This document shows positions 16,884 to 24,992 of a DNA stretch of 64,000 nucleotides, piece after piece; position 1 is the first letter of the stretch; every line of letters starts with the position of its first letter. Position numbers and translations under genes: made by a program. Source of the stretch: Betaproteobacteria bacterium (GTDB lineage: Bacteria; Pseudomonadota; Gammaproteobacteria; Burkholderiales; Burkholderiaceae_C). Below the pieces are notes generated by a model that saw only the letters and a list, made by a program, of their open reading frames with translations, had not been told where the DNA came from and did not search any database. The DNA lies in assembly GCA_009921265.1 (NCBI GenBank), contig RFYV01000007.1, positions 1 to 64,000 of the forward strand. The letters are read 5' to 3'.

Positions 16884-18026
16884 ATGGATTTCACTTTCCC
16901 CGAAGAACTGATCTTGTTGCGTGAAACCGTTAAACGCTATGTCGACAAAGAGCTCAGGCCTCTCGAAAAAGGAATTGAGGAAGCAGGCAAGGCAGACCCA
17001 AATGTGCTTCGCTCGTTGCGTCTCAAAGCTGCCAAGGTCGGCATCTATGCGCACAACTTGCCAACTGAAATTGGCGGCGGTGGTTTGAACTGCTTGGGGC
17101 AAGTGGTTGTTGCAGAAGAATTAGGTCGCACCACCATGCCGCTGAGTCGATCGGCGGGTTACCTACCTGCATTGCTGGCTTACTGCAATCCAGAGCAACA
17201 ATCTTGGTTTGTTGATCCGTTGGTGAGTGGTGAAAAATTTGTTACATATGCCGTGACCGAACCCGATGCGGGATCGGACGTGGGTTCGACAAAAACGCGT
17301 GCAAGCAAAGAGAACGACGGTTGGGTCCTGAACGGTGGCAAATGTTTTGTCTCCAATGTTGATATCGCCGATTGGGTGATCGTCGTGGCTGTGACCGATG
17401 CCCAAGCGTCGATTAACAATCGATTCACGTTATTCATTGTTGAAAAATCCAATCCTGGTTTTCACTTCATTCGTAACATCCGAAAAATTGGATGGCATGG
17501 TGCAGAGTTTTGTCAGTTTTCATTGGATGACTGTCATGTGAGCGATGATTGCATAATTGGAGAAGTCAATGTTGGCTTTGAACTCATCATGCTCGCAATC
17601 AACCTCACGCGCATTCATTTGGGTGGCATTTATGTGGGCATGGGACTTGAATTGCGAGATCTCGCCATCGGTTATGCAAAGCAAAGAAAAACTTTTGGCA
17701 AGCGACTCGGAGACCATCAAGCGATTCAATTCATGCTCGCTGATATCGATTGCGAACTCGAAGCCTGTCGACTCTTGGTTTACGCGGCGGCCGATGCTTA
17801 CGACAAAGGCCATTCGGACATGCGTATCGCCGCGTCGCGAGCCAAATTAATGGGCAGTGAGATGGCATTTAGAACAGCCGATCGCGTATTGCAAATTTTT
17901 GGAGCGGCAGGCGTGAGTTGTGATTACCCCATTGAACGCATGTTTCGTGACTCGCGTGCTTTTCGAATTGGCGAAGGAACATCGGAGATTCAACGAACAC
18001 AAATTGCACGTCACTTACTGCGATAA
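16884..18026 (+). CDS. Acyl-CoA dehydrogenase, copy B
   Basis: 380 residues from the ATG at 16884 (MDFTFPEELILLRETV); the GTG at 16797 would add 29 residues unlike the family. Landmarks: YAVTEPDAGSDVGST, NGGKCFVSNVDIADW, RKTFGKRLGDHQAIQFMLAD, and GVSCDYPIERMFRDSRAFRIGEGTSEIQR. The catalytic Glu position is Asp (CDYP rather than xEYP), as in the ACAD10/11-like branch, so this is probably a working enzyme of a different subgroup from copy A. The hydratase start follows within 31 bases, making a two-gene operon. Confidence 0.9.
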   Translation: MDFTFPEELILLRETVKRYVDKELRPLEKGIEEAGKADPNVLRSLRLKAAKVGIYAHNLPTEIGGGGLNCLGQVVVAEELGRTTMPLSRSAGYLPALLAYCNPEQQSWFVDPLVSGEKFVTYAVTEPDAGSDVGSTKTRASKENDGWVLNGGKCFVSNVDIADWVIVVAVTDAQASINNRFTLFIVEKSNPGFHFIRNIRKIGWHGAEFCQFSLDDCHVSDDCIIGEVNVGFELIMLAINLTRIHLGGIYVGMGLELRDLAIGYAKQRKTFGKRLGDHQAIQFMLADIDCELEACRLLVYAAADAYDKGHSDMRIAASRAKLMGSEMAFRTADRVLQIFGAAGVSCDYPIERMFRDSRAFRIGEGTSEIQRTQIARHLLR

Positions 18027-18056
18027 TGAGTGAGTTACACCGCACCCTTGCGCATT

Positions 18057-18767
18057 ATGAACACCACCACTGGCCTTTTTCACACCATCGATGACGGTTT
18101 ATTAACGCTCACGATTGATCGTCCGCATGCTGCTAATGCCATTGATTCAAGCGTTGCGCAAGGCTTGGCACACTGGATTCAAAAGGCGCAACAAGACTCA
18201 TCAATCCATGCGGTTGTTTTAACAGGAACAGGCGAGCGAGCATTTTGTGCAGGTCGCGATACCAAAGTACCTGCTGGTGAAGACCCCGTGCAACTCGATA
18301 TGCAACGTCGCAACGAACTCTGGACATACACAGACGCCTTGCTCACATTCGATAAACCCTTGGTCGTTGCTGTTAACGCAAGCGCCATTGGTGCAGGTTT
18401 TATGTTGTGTTTGCATGCTGATCAAGTTTTATCTGTTCCCAATGCAGTCTTTTCATTGCCAGAAATTAATATTGGTATATCGTCATGGTTGGGTCACTGT
18501 TTGGTCGCCGAAACTGCTGGCAATGCATTGGCCAATGACATGTCAATCACAGGTCGAAAAGTTGATGCCAACGAAGCATTATCCAAGGGATTGATTCACG
18601 CCATTGTTCCTGCAGTAACATTGCAAGCAGACGCTGTTGCTTGGGCACGTACGCTGATTGAGAAACCACGCTATACATTTCGCGATATCAAACAATGGAT
18701 TTTAAAAAGACGACAGCAGTCGATTGACATCGCACGTCAACGTCATCAACTCAACAATCAGGCTTGA
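18057..18767 (+). CDS. Enoyl-CoA hydratase/isomerase family protein
   Basis: 236 residues from the ATG at 18057; a GTG at 18030, three bases after the dehydrogenase stop, would add nine residues and cannot be excluded because neither has a ribosome site. Crotonase features: LTIDRPHAANAID, AFCAGRDTK, AIGAGFMLCLHAD and LPEINIGISSWLGH with the first catalytic Glu; the second position is Asp (NDMSITG). It is shorter than the usual 255-265 residues, missing part of the C-terminal helices. It overlaps the convergent CoA-transferase by 10 bases. Confidence 0.87.
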   Translation: MNTTTGLFHTIDDGLLTLTIDRPHAANAIDSSVAQGLAHWIQKAQQDSSIHAVVLTGTGERAFCAGRDTKVPAGEDPVQLDMQRRNELWTYTDALLTFDKPLVVAVNASAIGAGFMLCLHADQVLSVPNAVFSLPEINIGISSWLGHCLVAETAGNALANDMSITGRKVDANEALSKGLIHAIVPAVTLQADAVAWARTLIEKPRYTFRDIKQWILKRRQQSIDIARQRHQLNNQA

Positions 18768-20011
18768 ATACAAGCTCCAGAATCAATCAAACTATCTAAA
18801 GTTTGATCATCCAACCCAGCCCAGTCTTTTAAAATTTCTCGCGTATGCTGGCCCAGCAGTGGCGCGGGTGTTTGTCGACGTTCTTTCTTTTGATCAAAGT
18901 GAAATGGCAATCCTTGATAGCGATGTGTGCCCGCTTCAGGATGTTCAACATCAATCATAAATTGATTGGCAATTAGGTGCGAATCTTCAAAAATATCTTT
19001 TCCGTTATTAACGGGTGCCGCGCAGACACCCGCTTTTTGCAGACTAAAAGCCAACTTCAATTTATTGTGTTGCTTTATAACTGAAGTGATCATTTCGTTC
19101 AATGCATCTGAATTTTTAATTCGAGACTCTGCATTTACAAATCGAGCATCTTGTATCCACTCGGTTTTTTGCAAAACTTCACATAATGCAATCCACTGTG
19201 CGTTGGTCGATACAGCAATGGCAATCCATTCATCATCACCCATGGTTTTAAACGCATCATGCGGTGCAACAACCGATGATTGATTGCCATTCGGTGCGAT
19301 TTCAATACCATCAACAGCGGCCAAAATAAAACGCTCGCCATACCAATTCATCAAACTTTCGCGTTGGGCCAACTCAATGCGCTGACCTTCACCTGTTTGT
19401 TGCCGATGACGCGCCGCCAAGAGCATGGCCATAGCGCCATTCAGAGCGCCAATGGGGTCTACATAGGCAGGGCCAGTTCGTTGCGGAACACCATCGCCAT
19501 ATCCCGTTAAAACAGTCATACCCGCCAGCGCTTCCATCGTTGGGCCAACGCCTCGGGTATTTTCAAGAGGGGCACCCTCACCTGTTACCACCATTTCTAA
19601 CAAAATAATTTGCGGATTGATTTTGATCAAATGCTCGTAATCTAATTTCATACGCTTAAGCGCACCAGCGGCAAAATTACAAATCAATGCATCGCATGAT
19701 TTGACGAGCTCTTCAACAGCCAATCGTGCAATTGGCGATTTCAAATCAATGCCAACCGAGTGCTTACCCATGTTTTGCGTGTTAAACCATGCATTGCGGT
19801 TGTAGGGCCTGAGTCCTGGTTCACCCAAGGGATAACGTTTGCGATCATCTCCTTTGACGGCACCTCGCCAGTTATCAATTGAATCCAATGATTCAAGTTT
19901 GACAACATCGGCGCCAAGATCAGACAAAATTCTGCCCAGCATCGGGCCCGCCCATGCCGTGCTGATTTCAAGCACTCTCCAAGCCGACAAAGGTAATGCA
20001 TCAGTTTTCAT
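18758..20011 (-). CDS. CaiB/BaiF CoA-transferase, probable catalytic subunit of a pair
   Basis: 417 residues. It carries WRVLEISTAWAGPMLGRILS and DLGADVVKLESLDS. The segment GPAYVDPIGALNGAMAM contains Asp185 at the catalytic position. GPTMEALAGMTVLTG places it in a CaiB branch often found in pairs. Its start lies 11 bases inside the end of the upstream CoA-transferase gene, whose own catalytic Asp is lost, so the two may form a heteromer with this one doing the chemistry. It is the last gene of the minus-strand operon from 23801. Confidence 0.92.
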   Translation of the reverse strand: MKTDALPLSAWRVLEISTAWAGPMLGRILSDLGADVVKLESLDSIDNWRGAVKGDDRKRYPLGEPGLRPYNRNAWFNTQNMGKHSVGIDLKSPIARLAVEELVKSCDALICNFAAGALKRMKLDYEHLIKINPQIILLEMVVTGEGAPLENTRGVGPTMEALAGMTVLTGYGDGVPQRTGPAYVDPIGALNGAMAMLLAARHRQQTGEGQRIELAQRESLMNWYGERFILAAVDGIEIAPNGNQSSVVAPHDAFKTMGDDEWIAIAVSTNAQWIALCEVLQKTEWIQDARFVNAESRIKNSDALNEMITSVIKQHNKLKLAFSLQKAGVCAAPVNNGKDIFEDSHLIANQFMIDVEHPEAGTHRYQGLPFHFDQKKERRQTPAPLLGQHTREILKDWAGLDDQTLDSLIDSGACIQA

Positions 20012-21134
20012 GCGATTCCTTGATCCACGTTGAAATAGGTTTTAAATCGGGCGCGCCTTGTTGAATGACGCGCGGTGTTTTTGAAAATCGAAACAAAGGA
20101 CCGAGCACAGGTTTGGAAGTGACGCCATCAGCCAGTGTGTGCCAATAGTTTCGACCCGCCAAATGATTGCAATCAAGAACATCTTTCATCGTGTTCACAC
20201 GCGAAGCCAAACCGCGCGCGATTTCAACAATCGCTAGAAATTGTTCAACCGTTAATTTGTTGACAATAGGCTGTAATAACCGATAAGCAAGCGACCAATT
20301 TTTAACCAAGTTATTAATGGAAGACAGTTGCGGGTGCTCTGCAACTTGTGGTGCGCCAAGCCCTTGACATAAAGCGCTCCAACGATCGCCGCGGCAATAC
20401 ATCGACACCCAACCATCGGTGCATTTAAAAATATCAAATGGTCCAGGATAGGGTCCACGCGCCATCCATGTTGCGTTGTATGCAAATTGCGTCACGGAAT
20501 TTTGCGACATACTCACCGCTGTTTCATGCACACTCACCTCTAGATATTGCCCTTTCGAGTTGTTGTCTCTCATGATTAACGCACCCAATAGACAAGATAC
20601 AGCAATCGCACCTGCAGAGTAATACGCACGATGACCAAACCCATAAAGAGGTTTGTCGTCGGCTCGTCCTGTTGCATACATCAAACCACTCAAGGCTTGA
20701 TGGATCATCTCATTACCCACCCAATTGGCATAGGGCCCTTGCGGAGAAAAATCTCGAATGCGACAAGCGATCAAACGTGGGTTTTGTTGGCACATCACTT
20801 GCAAATCATGCGTTGAATCGCTAATCACCATATCGCATGATTGAATTAAATGCGTCAATGCTTGTTGACCTTGCGTTGAATTCAAATCAAGCGTGATTGA
20901 TTTTTTTCCTGTATTGAGATGCCAAAATAAATATCGATCTTCTATTGCCTTAGGATGGCGCAATTCGCAACCCCCTGGCGGCTCTAGCAACACTACATCG
21001 GCTCCATACTCACCCAATACGCGCGCAGCAAATTGACCCGCGACACCCGTTGACAAATCGATGATTTTGATGCCGTCCAGCACACCCGCAGGAGATGCAT
21101 GAGGTGCTGTATTTGAGGACTGCGTGCTATTCAT
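20001..21134 (-). CDS. CaiB/BaiF CoA-transferase-like subunit lacking the catalytic Asp
   Basis: 377 residues with the family N-terminus (GIKIIDLSTGVAGQFAARVL, EYGADVVLLEPPGGCELR). Aligning the segment before the conserved Gly of the glycine-rich turn, the catalytic Asp position is Tyr171 (RAYYSAGAIAVSCL). It therefore cannot form the usual aspartyl-CoA intermediate and is probably a structural or substrate-binding partner of the next gene, as in heteromeric class III transferases such as benzylsuccinate CoA-transferase (BbsEF). It follows the hydratase by nine bases. Confidence 0.87.
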   Translation of the reverse strand: MNSTQSSNTAPHASPAGVLDGIKIIDLSTGVAGQFAARVLGEYGADVVLLEPPGGCELRHPKAIEDRYLFWHLNTGKKSITLDLNSTQGQQALTHLIQSCDMVISDSTHDLQVMCQQNPRLIACRIRDFSPQGPYANWVGNEMIHQALSGLMYATGRADDKPLYGFGHRAYYSAGAIAVSCLLGALIMRDNNSKGQYLEVSVHETAVSMSQNSVTQFAYNATWMARGPYPGPFDIFKCTDGWVSMYCRGDRWSALCQGLGAPQVAEHPQLSSINNLVKNWSLAYRLLQPIVNKLTVEQFLAIVEIARGLASRVNTMKDVLDCNHLAGRNYWHTLADGVTSKPVLGPLFRFSKTPRVIQQGAPDLKPISTWIKESHEN

Positions 21135-21143
21135 CGCATCGCC

Positions 21144-21929
21144 TTATGTGGTGCGCAGTTGTTTATTAATGAAAGCATTCATTCCTTGATTACGCAAGCC
21201 GTCCGCATCTTTCAATCGCAATTGATCCACTTTGGAATTGACAAAATCATGCGTTTGATCGATGGTCATATGTGACGCGTATCGATAAATTTCTTTCACC
21301 GTTTTTAATGCGGGTGGACTTTTTTCAGCCAACAAGTTAGCAAGTGTCGTTACTTCACTCAAGAGGTCTGCTTGCGCGACCGATCGTGTAATCAAACCTT
21401 CTTCTTCGGCTTTTTTAGGACTCAAACTAATACCTGTCATAGCGTAATAAAGCGCTTTACGATAACCCATGAATTCAATGGTTTTTAAACTCGCCGCTCC
21501 ACCCGGCACATGACCCCAATTGATTTCTGGCAAACCAAAAACCGCTTCATCGCCTGCAATTGCAATATCGCAGGCCATTGCTACCAACAGACCGCCGCCA
21601 AAACAATGACCATTGATCATCGCAACTGTGGCCTTAGGAGAATCGGCCAGCAATTTCCACATCCAATCCCAAGCGGTTGCCAAGATTTGTTCACGTAGTT
21701 GCGGTTTATCTTCCAAGTCTTTAAAAAACTCTTTGATATCTGCGCCTGCACAAAAACTTTTACCAGCACCCCTGATCACAATCACACGCACCTCGGGGTC
21801 TACATTGACACTTTTAAGCAATTCAGACATTTCATTATGCATAGTGGGATTCAACGCGTTACGCTTATCTGGGCGATTAAGCGTGATTGTTGCCACGTGG
21901 TTGTTAAGTTCATAAAGTAAGGTATTCAT
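21144..21929 (-). CDS. Crotonase, feruloyl-/hydroxycinnamoyl-CoA hydratase-lyase-like
   Basis: 261 residues from the ATG at 21927-21929; a longer frame to 22034 overlaps the Bug gene. The core NGHCFGGGLLVAMACDIAIA, GLPEINWGHVPGG and YRKALYYAMTG strongly recalls the p-hydroxycinnamoyl-CoA hydratase/lyase group, which hydrates feruloyl-CoA and cleaves it to an aldehyde and acetyl-CoA. The Glu of PEINWG is kept. With a hydratase-2 and CoA-transferases in the same operon, an aryl-propenoic acid pathway is plausible, but ordinary short-chain hydration remains possible. Confidence 0.85.
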   Translation of the reverse strand: MNTLLYELNNHVATITLNRPDKRNALNPTMHNEMSELLKSVNVDPEVRVIVIRGAGKSFCAGADIKEFFKDLEDKPQLREQILATAWDWMWKLLADSPKATVAMINGHCFGGGLLVAMACDIAIAGDEAVFGLPEINWGHVPGGAASLKTIEFMGYRKALYYAMTGISLSPKKAEEEGLITRSVAQADLLSEVTTLANLLAEKSPPALKTVKEIYRYASHMTIDQTHDFVNSKVDQLRLKDADGLRNQGMNAFINKQLRTT

Positions 21930-21942
21930 ACAATCATTTCCA

Positions 21943-22911
21943 TCAATCGGATTTTTTTCTGCCTTTGAGCGCTTGTGCACCCAATTGCTGTTCGCGCTGC
22001 AAAAACGCGCCAAACTGATCGGGTGAGTTACCAATTAACTCGTAGCCCGTGTCGCCCGCTTTTTGTGCAATCGCTGGTGACTTTAAAATTTCAGCAATAT
22101 CTTTGGCTAATTTTTCGCGCAAATTTTTAGGTGTTCCTGGCGGAGCAATCAAGCCAAACCAAATGCCCGACACGCTTGAGTTGTTAAAACCTGTTTCTGC
22201 AAGTGTGGGGATTTGCGCTTGTTTTTCTAAACGCTTGTCACCCGTTACAAATAAAACCGTACCGCTGCCATTGGCCGTTGCGGACAACACATTCAATGTG
22301 GTGATGAACATCAATTGCACATCGCCCGATAAAAACGCCATGGTTGAATCTGCTGCGCCTTTAAAGGGAATGGCGGTCCACGTCACGCCGTGTTGTTTCA
22401 TGATGGCTTCAACGCCTAAATCGACAGGATTGGCTGCACCCAACGAGATGTAATTGAGTTTGCCTGGATTGGCTTTTGAAAACGAAATCAACTCCGCCAT
22501 ATTTTTGACGGGTACATTTTTTTGCACTGCCAATGCCAATGAGGCCGTCACAATGTGCGTGACAGGTTCAAAATCTTTTAAAGGGTCATAGTTGATTTTG
22601 TTTTGCAAAAATGGGAGCAACACATATTGCGTATTGACCAAACACATGGTGTAACCATCAGGCTTGGCATTGGCACATGCGTTGGTTGCAAGCAATCCAT
22701 TGGCACCAGGCTTGGCGTCAACTACAAAGCCTTGACCATTTTTTTCGGCTAAGGCTGTTCCAATGGCGCGCAGCAATGCGTCGACGCCGCCGCCCACCCC
22801 TTGCGACGACACGACGTGAATCGGTTTGGTGGGATAAGCGCCTTGTGCGTACACGCTCATACTCAGCAGTACACCCATCAACGTTAAAAGCCATTTTTGA
22901 ATTGAAAACAT
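21943..22911 (-). CDS. Bug/TctC-type periplasmic receptor
   Basis: 322 residues from the ATG at 22909-22911, preceded by AAGGAG; this start overlaps the hydratase-2 stop by one base (TGATG). Signal peptide MFSIQKWLLTLMGVLLSMSV ends at VYAQ. It is one of the more divergent Bugs here: the first binding loop reads SSQGVGGGVDALL instead of VPxxxGGxxD, and the first lobe contains two Cys (NACANAKPDGYTMC) that could form a disulfide. The second lobe has AIPFKGAADSTMAFL. It is co-translated with CoA-ester enzymes. Confidence 0.92.
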   Translation of the reverse strand: MFSIQKWLLTLMGVLLSMSVYAQGAYPTKPIHVVSSQGVGGGVDALLRAIGTALAEKNGQGFVVDAKPGANGLLATNACANAKPDGYTMCLVNTQYVLLPFLQNKINYDPLKDFEPVTHIVTASLALAVQKNVPVKNMAELISFSKANPGKLNYISLGAANPVDLGVEAIMKQHGVTWTAIPFKGAADSTMAFLSGDVQLMFITTLNVLSATANGSGTVLFVTGDKRLEKQAQIPTLAETGFNNSSVSGIWFGLIAPPGTPKNLREKLAKDIAEILKSPAIAQKAGDTGYELIGNSPDQFGAFLQREQQLGAQALKGRKKSD

Positions 22912-23801
22912 CACAAGCTCCTTGAAAAATAAATACCCGAATCGAGTACCACCGCGTCTCGCTGTGGCGCTCGCATCCGAAAATGAAATTGATTGAACTC
23001 TTTCCAAATTTCAGTACGCAACGTGTCGCCTGGAAAAACAGGACCGATCAAACTGGCTTGCGCAGTGAACGATTGAAAATTCGAATTTGAAAAAAACGAC
23101 TTGCACTGCATTAAAAGTTGATGCACAGCCATTGAAAAAGTAGCCAAACCATGCAGGATCGGTCGCTCAAATCCGCTATTTTTTGCAAATACAGGATCTG
23201 AGTGAACGCGGTTATGGTCATTCAACATCAAACGATAAAGCAAGGCTTGTTGGGGAGATGTATGGATGTCCGACACCACATCGGCCAATCGATCGGGGAC
23301 TTTTTCTCTGTTGAGTCCACCTTCGGGTTGACCACCAAAACCACCTGCGCCGCGAATAAACATCCACGTGTCAATTGTAGCCAAGAGTTTTTCCGACTCT
23401 TCATACACCTCTCGTCGCACGCAAATGAGAGCGCCTTTGCCTTGGCCTTTATCGACTACAGGACCAAAATGTGTGTGGGTTCGGCCCATGCCCGCGGGCT
23501 TCATAGGTCGATGCAAGGTAAAACTGACTTGCCCCACAACCGCGCGCTCTGGGTCAATTCCCAAACTGGAATCAAAAGATCTTGGGTCACGAATCAGATC
23601 GACCCATCCCATGACAATGGGAGATGTCGGTAACACAAGAGGACTACCCCGTTGATCATCGCAACAAAAACTTAAGGCCTGTTGATTCATGGGGTCCATG
23701 CCCATACCCGTTGCCAGCGCATAAGACATGGCGTATTTGGCATCGTATTGGTAGTGGGACTGCAGACCCGCATGCGACTCGATGCATTGGGGGTCAATCA
23801 T
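22911..23801 (-). CDS. Hydratase-2 type double hot-dog enoyl-CoA hydratase (MaoC superfamily)
   Basis: 296 residues. The C-terminal half holds the R-specific hydratase signature LNDHNRVHSDPVFAKNSGF followed by RPILHGLATFSMAVHQLL; the Asp and His of that signature are the catalytic pair in eukaryotic hydratase 2. The N-terminal half (MKPAGMGRTHTHFGPVVDKG region) is the degenerate hot-dog repeat. It should add water to a trans-2-enoyl-CoA giving the R-3-hydroxy product. First gene of the operon, with GGAGAT before the ATG. Having both this and an S-type crotonase in one operon suggests that they serve different steps. Confidence 0.88.
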   Translation of the reverse strand: MIDPQCIESHAGLQSHYQYDAKYAMSYALATGMGMDPMNQQALSFCCDDQRGSPLVLPTSPIVMGWVDLIRDPRSFDSSLGIDPERAVVGQVSFTLHRPMKPAGMGRTHTHFGPVVDKGQGKGALICVRREVYEESEKLLATIDTWMFIRGAGGFGGQPEGGLNREKVPDRLADVVSDIHTSPQQALLYRLMLNDHNRVHSDPVFAKNSGFERPILHGLATFSMAVHQLLMQCKSFFSNSNFQSFTAQASLIGPVFPGDTLRTEIWKEFNQFHFRMRAPQRDAVVLDSGIYFSRSL

Positions 23802-23922
23802 TGAATATCTCCAATGGGCGGCTCATGTGTGAGGTCCTTTTAATTATTTTGAAAATCTGAATTCATTCTTACATCAAAAGCAAATTCTGTCTGTCTTCTA
23901 GTTGATTAGGCGTTTCTAACGA

Positions 23923-23951
23923 TTGACGTCCATCTTAATCATGGGTAAAAC
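23923..23951 (+). promoter_or_regulatory. sigma70-type promoter for the Bug-TPP enzyme operon
   Basis: TTGACG (23923-23928), 17-base spacer, TAAAAC (23946-23951). Five of six and four of six matches to consensus, ending 36 bases before the ATG at 23988, in a 186-base divergent gap. Confidence 0.5.
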
Positions 23952-23987
23952 TGAAATGTTTTCTACTAAAAATAGACTGGAGCGGTT

Positions 23988-24956
23988 ATGAAACGTCGAT
24001 TTGTAAAAGTGGCAGCACTAATAGGTGTTTTTCTATGGAGCATGGGATCGAGTTGGGCGGCTGACTACCCCACACGTGCCATCAAATGGGTCGTGCCTTA
24101 TCCCCCAGCGGGCACCACTGACGTTTTGGCACGCATTGTTGCGCAATCTTTGAGCGAACGATTGGGTCAACAAGTGATTGTTGAAAATAAGTCGGGCGGC
24201 GGCAACAACATCGGCACCGAGTTTGTGGTGAATTCACCAGCAGACGGCTACACCATGTTATTGGTCAACCCTGCCAACGGTATCAACGCGACGCTTTACA
24301 AAAAGCTCAACTACAACTTTATACGAGACATTGCACCTGTTGCTGGCATTGTTCGAACACCTAACGTGATGGTCATCACCAACTCACTACCCGTTAAAAA
24401 CGTGGCTGAATTTATTGCATATTGCAAGGCCAATCCTACTAAAGTGAATATGGCTTCATCGGGTAGTGGAACCTCTGTTCATTTGTCAGGTGAATTGTTT
24501 AAATATATGACGGGTTGCACCATGGCACACATTCCATACAAAGGCGCAGGCCCTGCATTGACCGATTTGATTGCAGGTCAAGTGCATGTATTGTTTGATA
24601 ACTTGCCCTCTTCAGTACCACACATCAAGTCAGGACGCATTCGTGCGTTAGCCGTTACCTCAAAAGGTAGAGAGCCTTCGATGCCAGATACGCCCACAGT
24701 GGGCGATACGGTTGCAGGATATGAGGCAACCGCATGGTTTGGTATTGGCATGCCCAAGGGCACACCACGCGAAGCCATCGATCGAATCAACAAAGAAATA
24801 AATGCGATTTTGGCTGATCCAAAAATACGTGAACGTTTAGCTGACTTAGGTGGTTTGCCTATTCCTGGTACGCCCGAAGATTTTGGTAAAACCATTGCGC
24901 TTGAGACTGAAAAATGGGGCAAGGCTGTCACGGCATCAGGCGCAACGGCTGAATAA
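23988..24956 (+). CDS. Bug/TctC-type periplasmic receptor
   Basis: 322 residues; GGAGCGG precedes the ATG. Signal peptide ends near SSWAA, then DYPTRAIKWVVPYPPAGTTDVL. It carries SSGSGTSVHLSGELF and MAHIPYKGAGPALTDLIAGQ, both fully canonical, plus one Cys in TGCTMAH. The TPP-enzyme gene follows after 36 bases, so a 2-oxo acid ligand is a reasonable guess. Confidence 0.93.
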   Translation: MKRRFVKVAALIGVFLWSMGSSWAADYPTRAIKWVVPYPPAGTTDVLARIVAQSLSERLGQQVIVENKSGGGNNIGTEFVVNSPADGYTMLLVNPANGINATLYKKLNYNFIRDIAPVAGIVRTPNVMVITNSLPVKNVAEFIAYCKANPTKVNMASSGSGTSVHLSGELFKYMTGCTMAHIPYKGAGPALTDLIAGQVHVLFDNLPSSVPHIKSGRIRALAVTSKGREPSMPDTPTVGDTVAGYEATAWFGIGMPKGTPREAIDRINKEINAILADPKIRERLADLGGLPIPGTPEDFGKTIALETEKWGKAVTASGATAE

Positions 24957-24992
24957 TATTTAAAAATAAGTGTTGATACCAAGGAAGATTCA

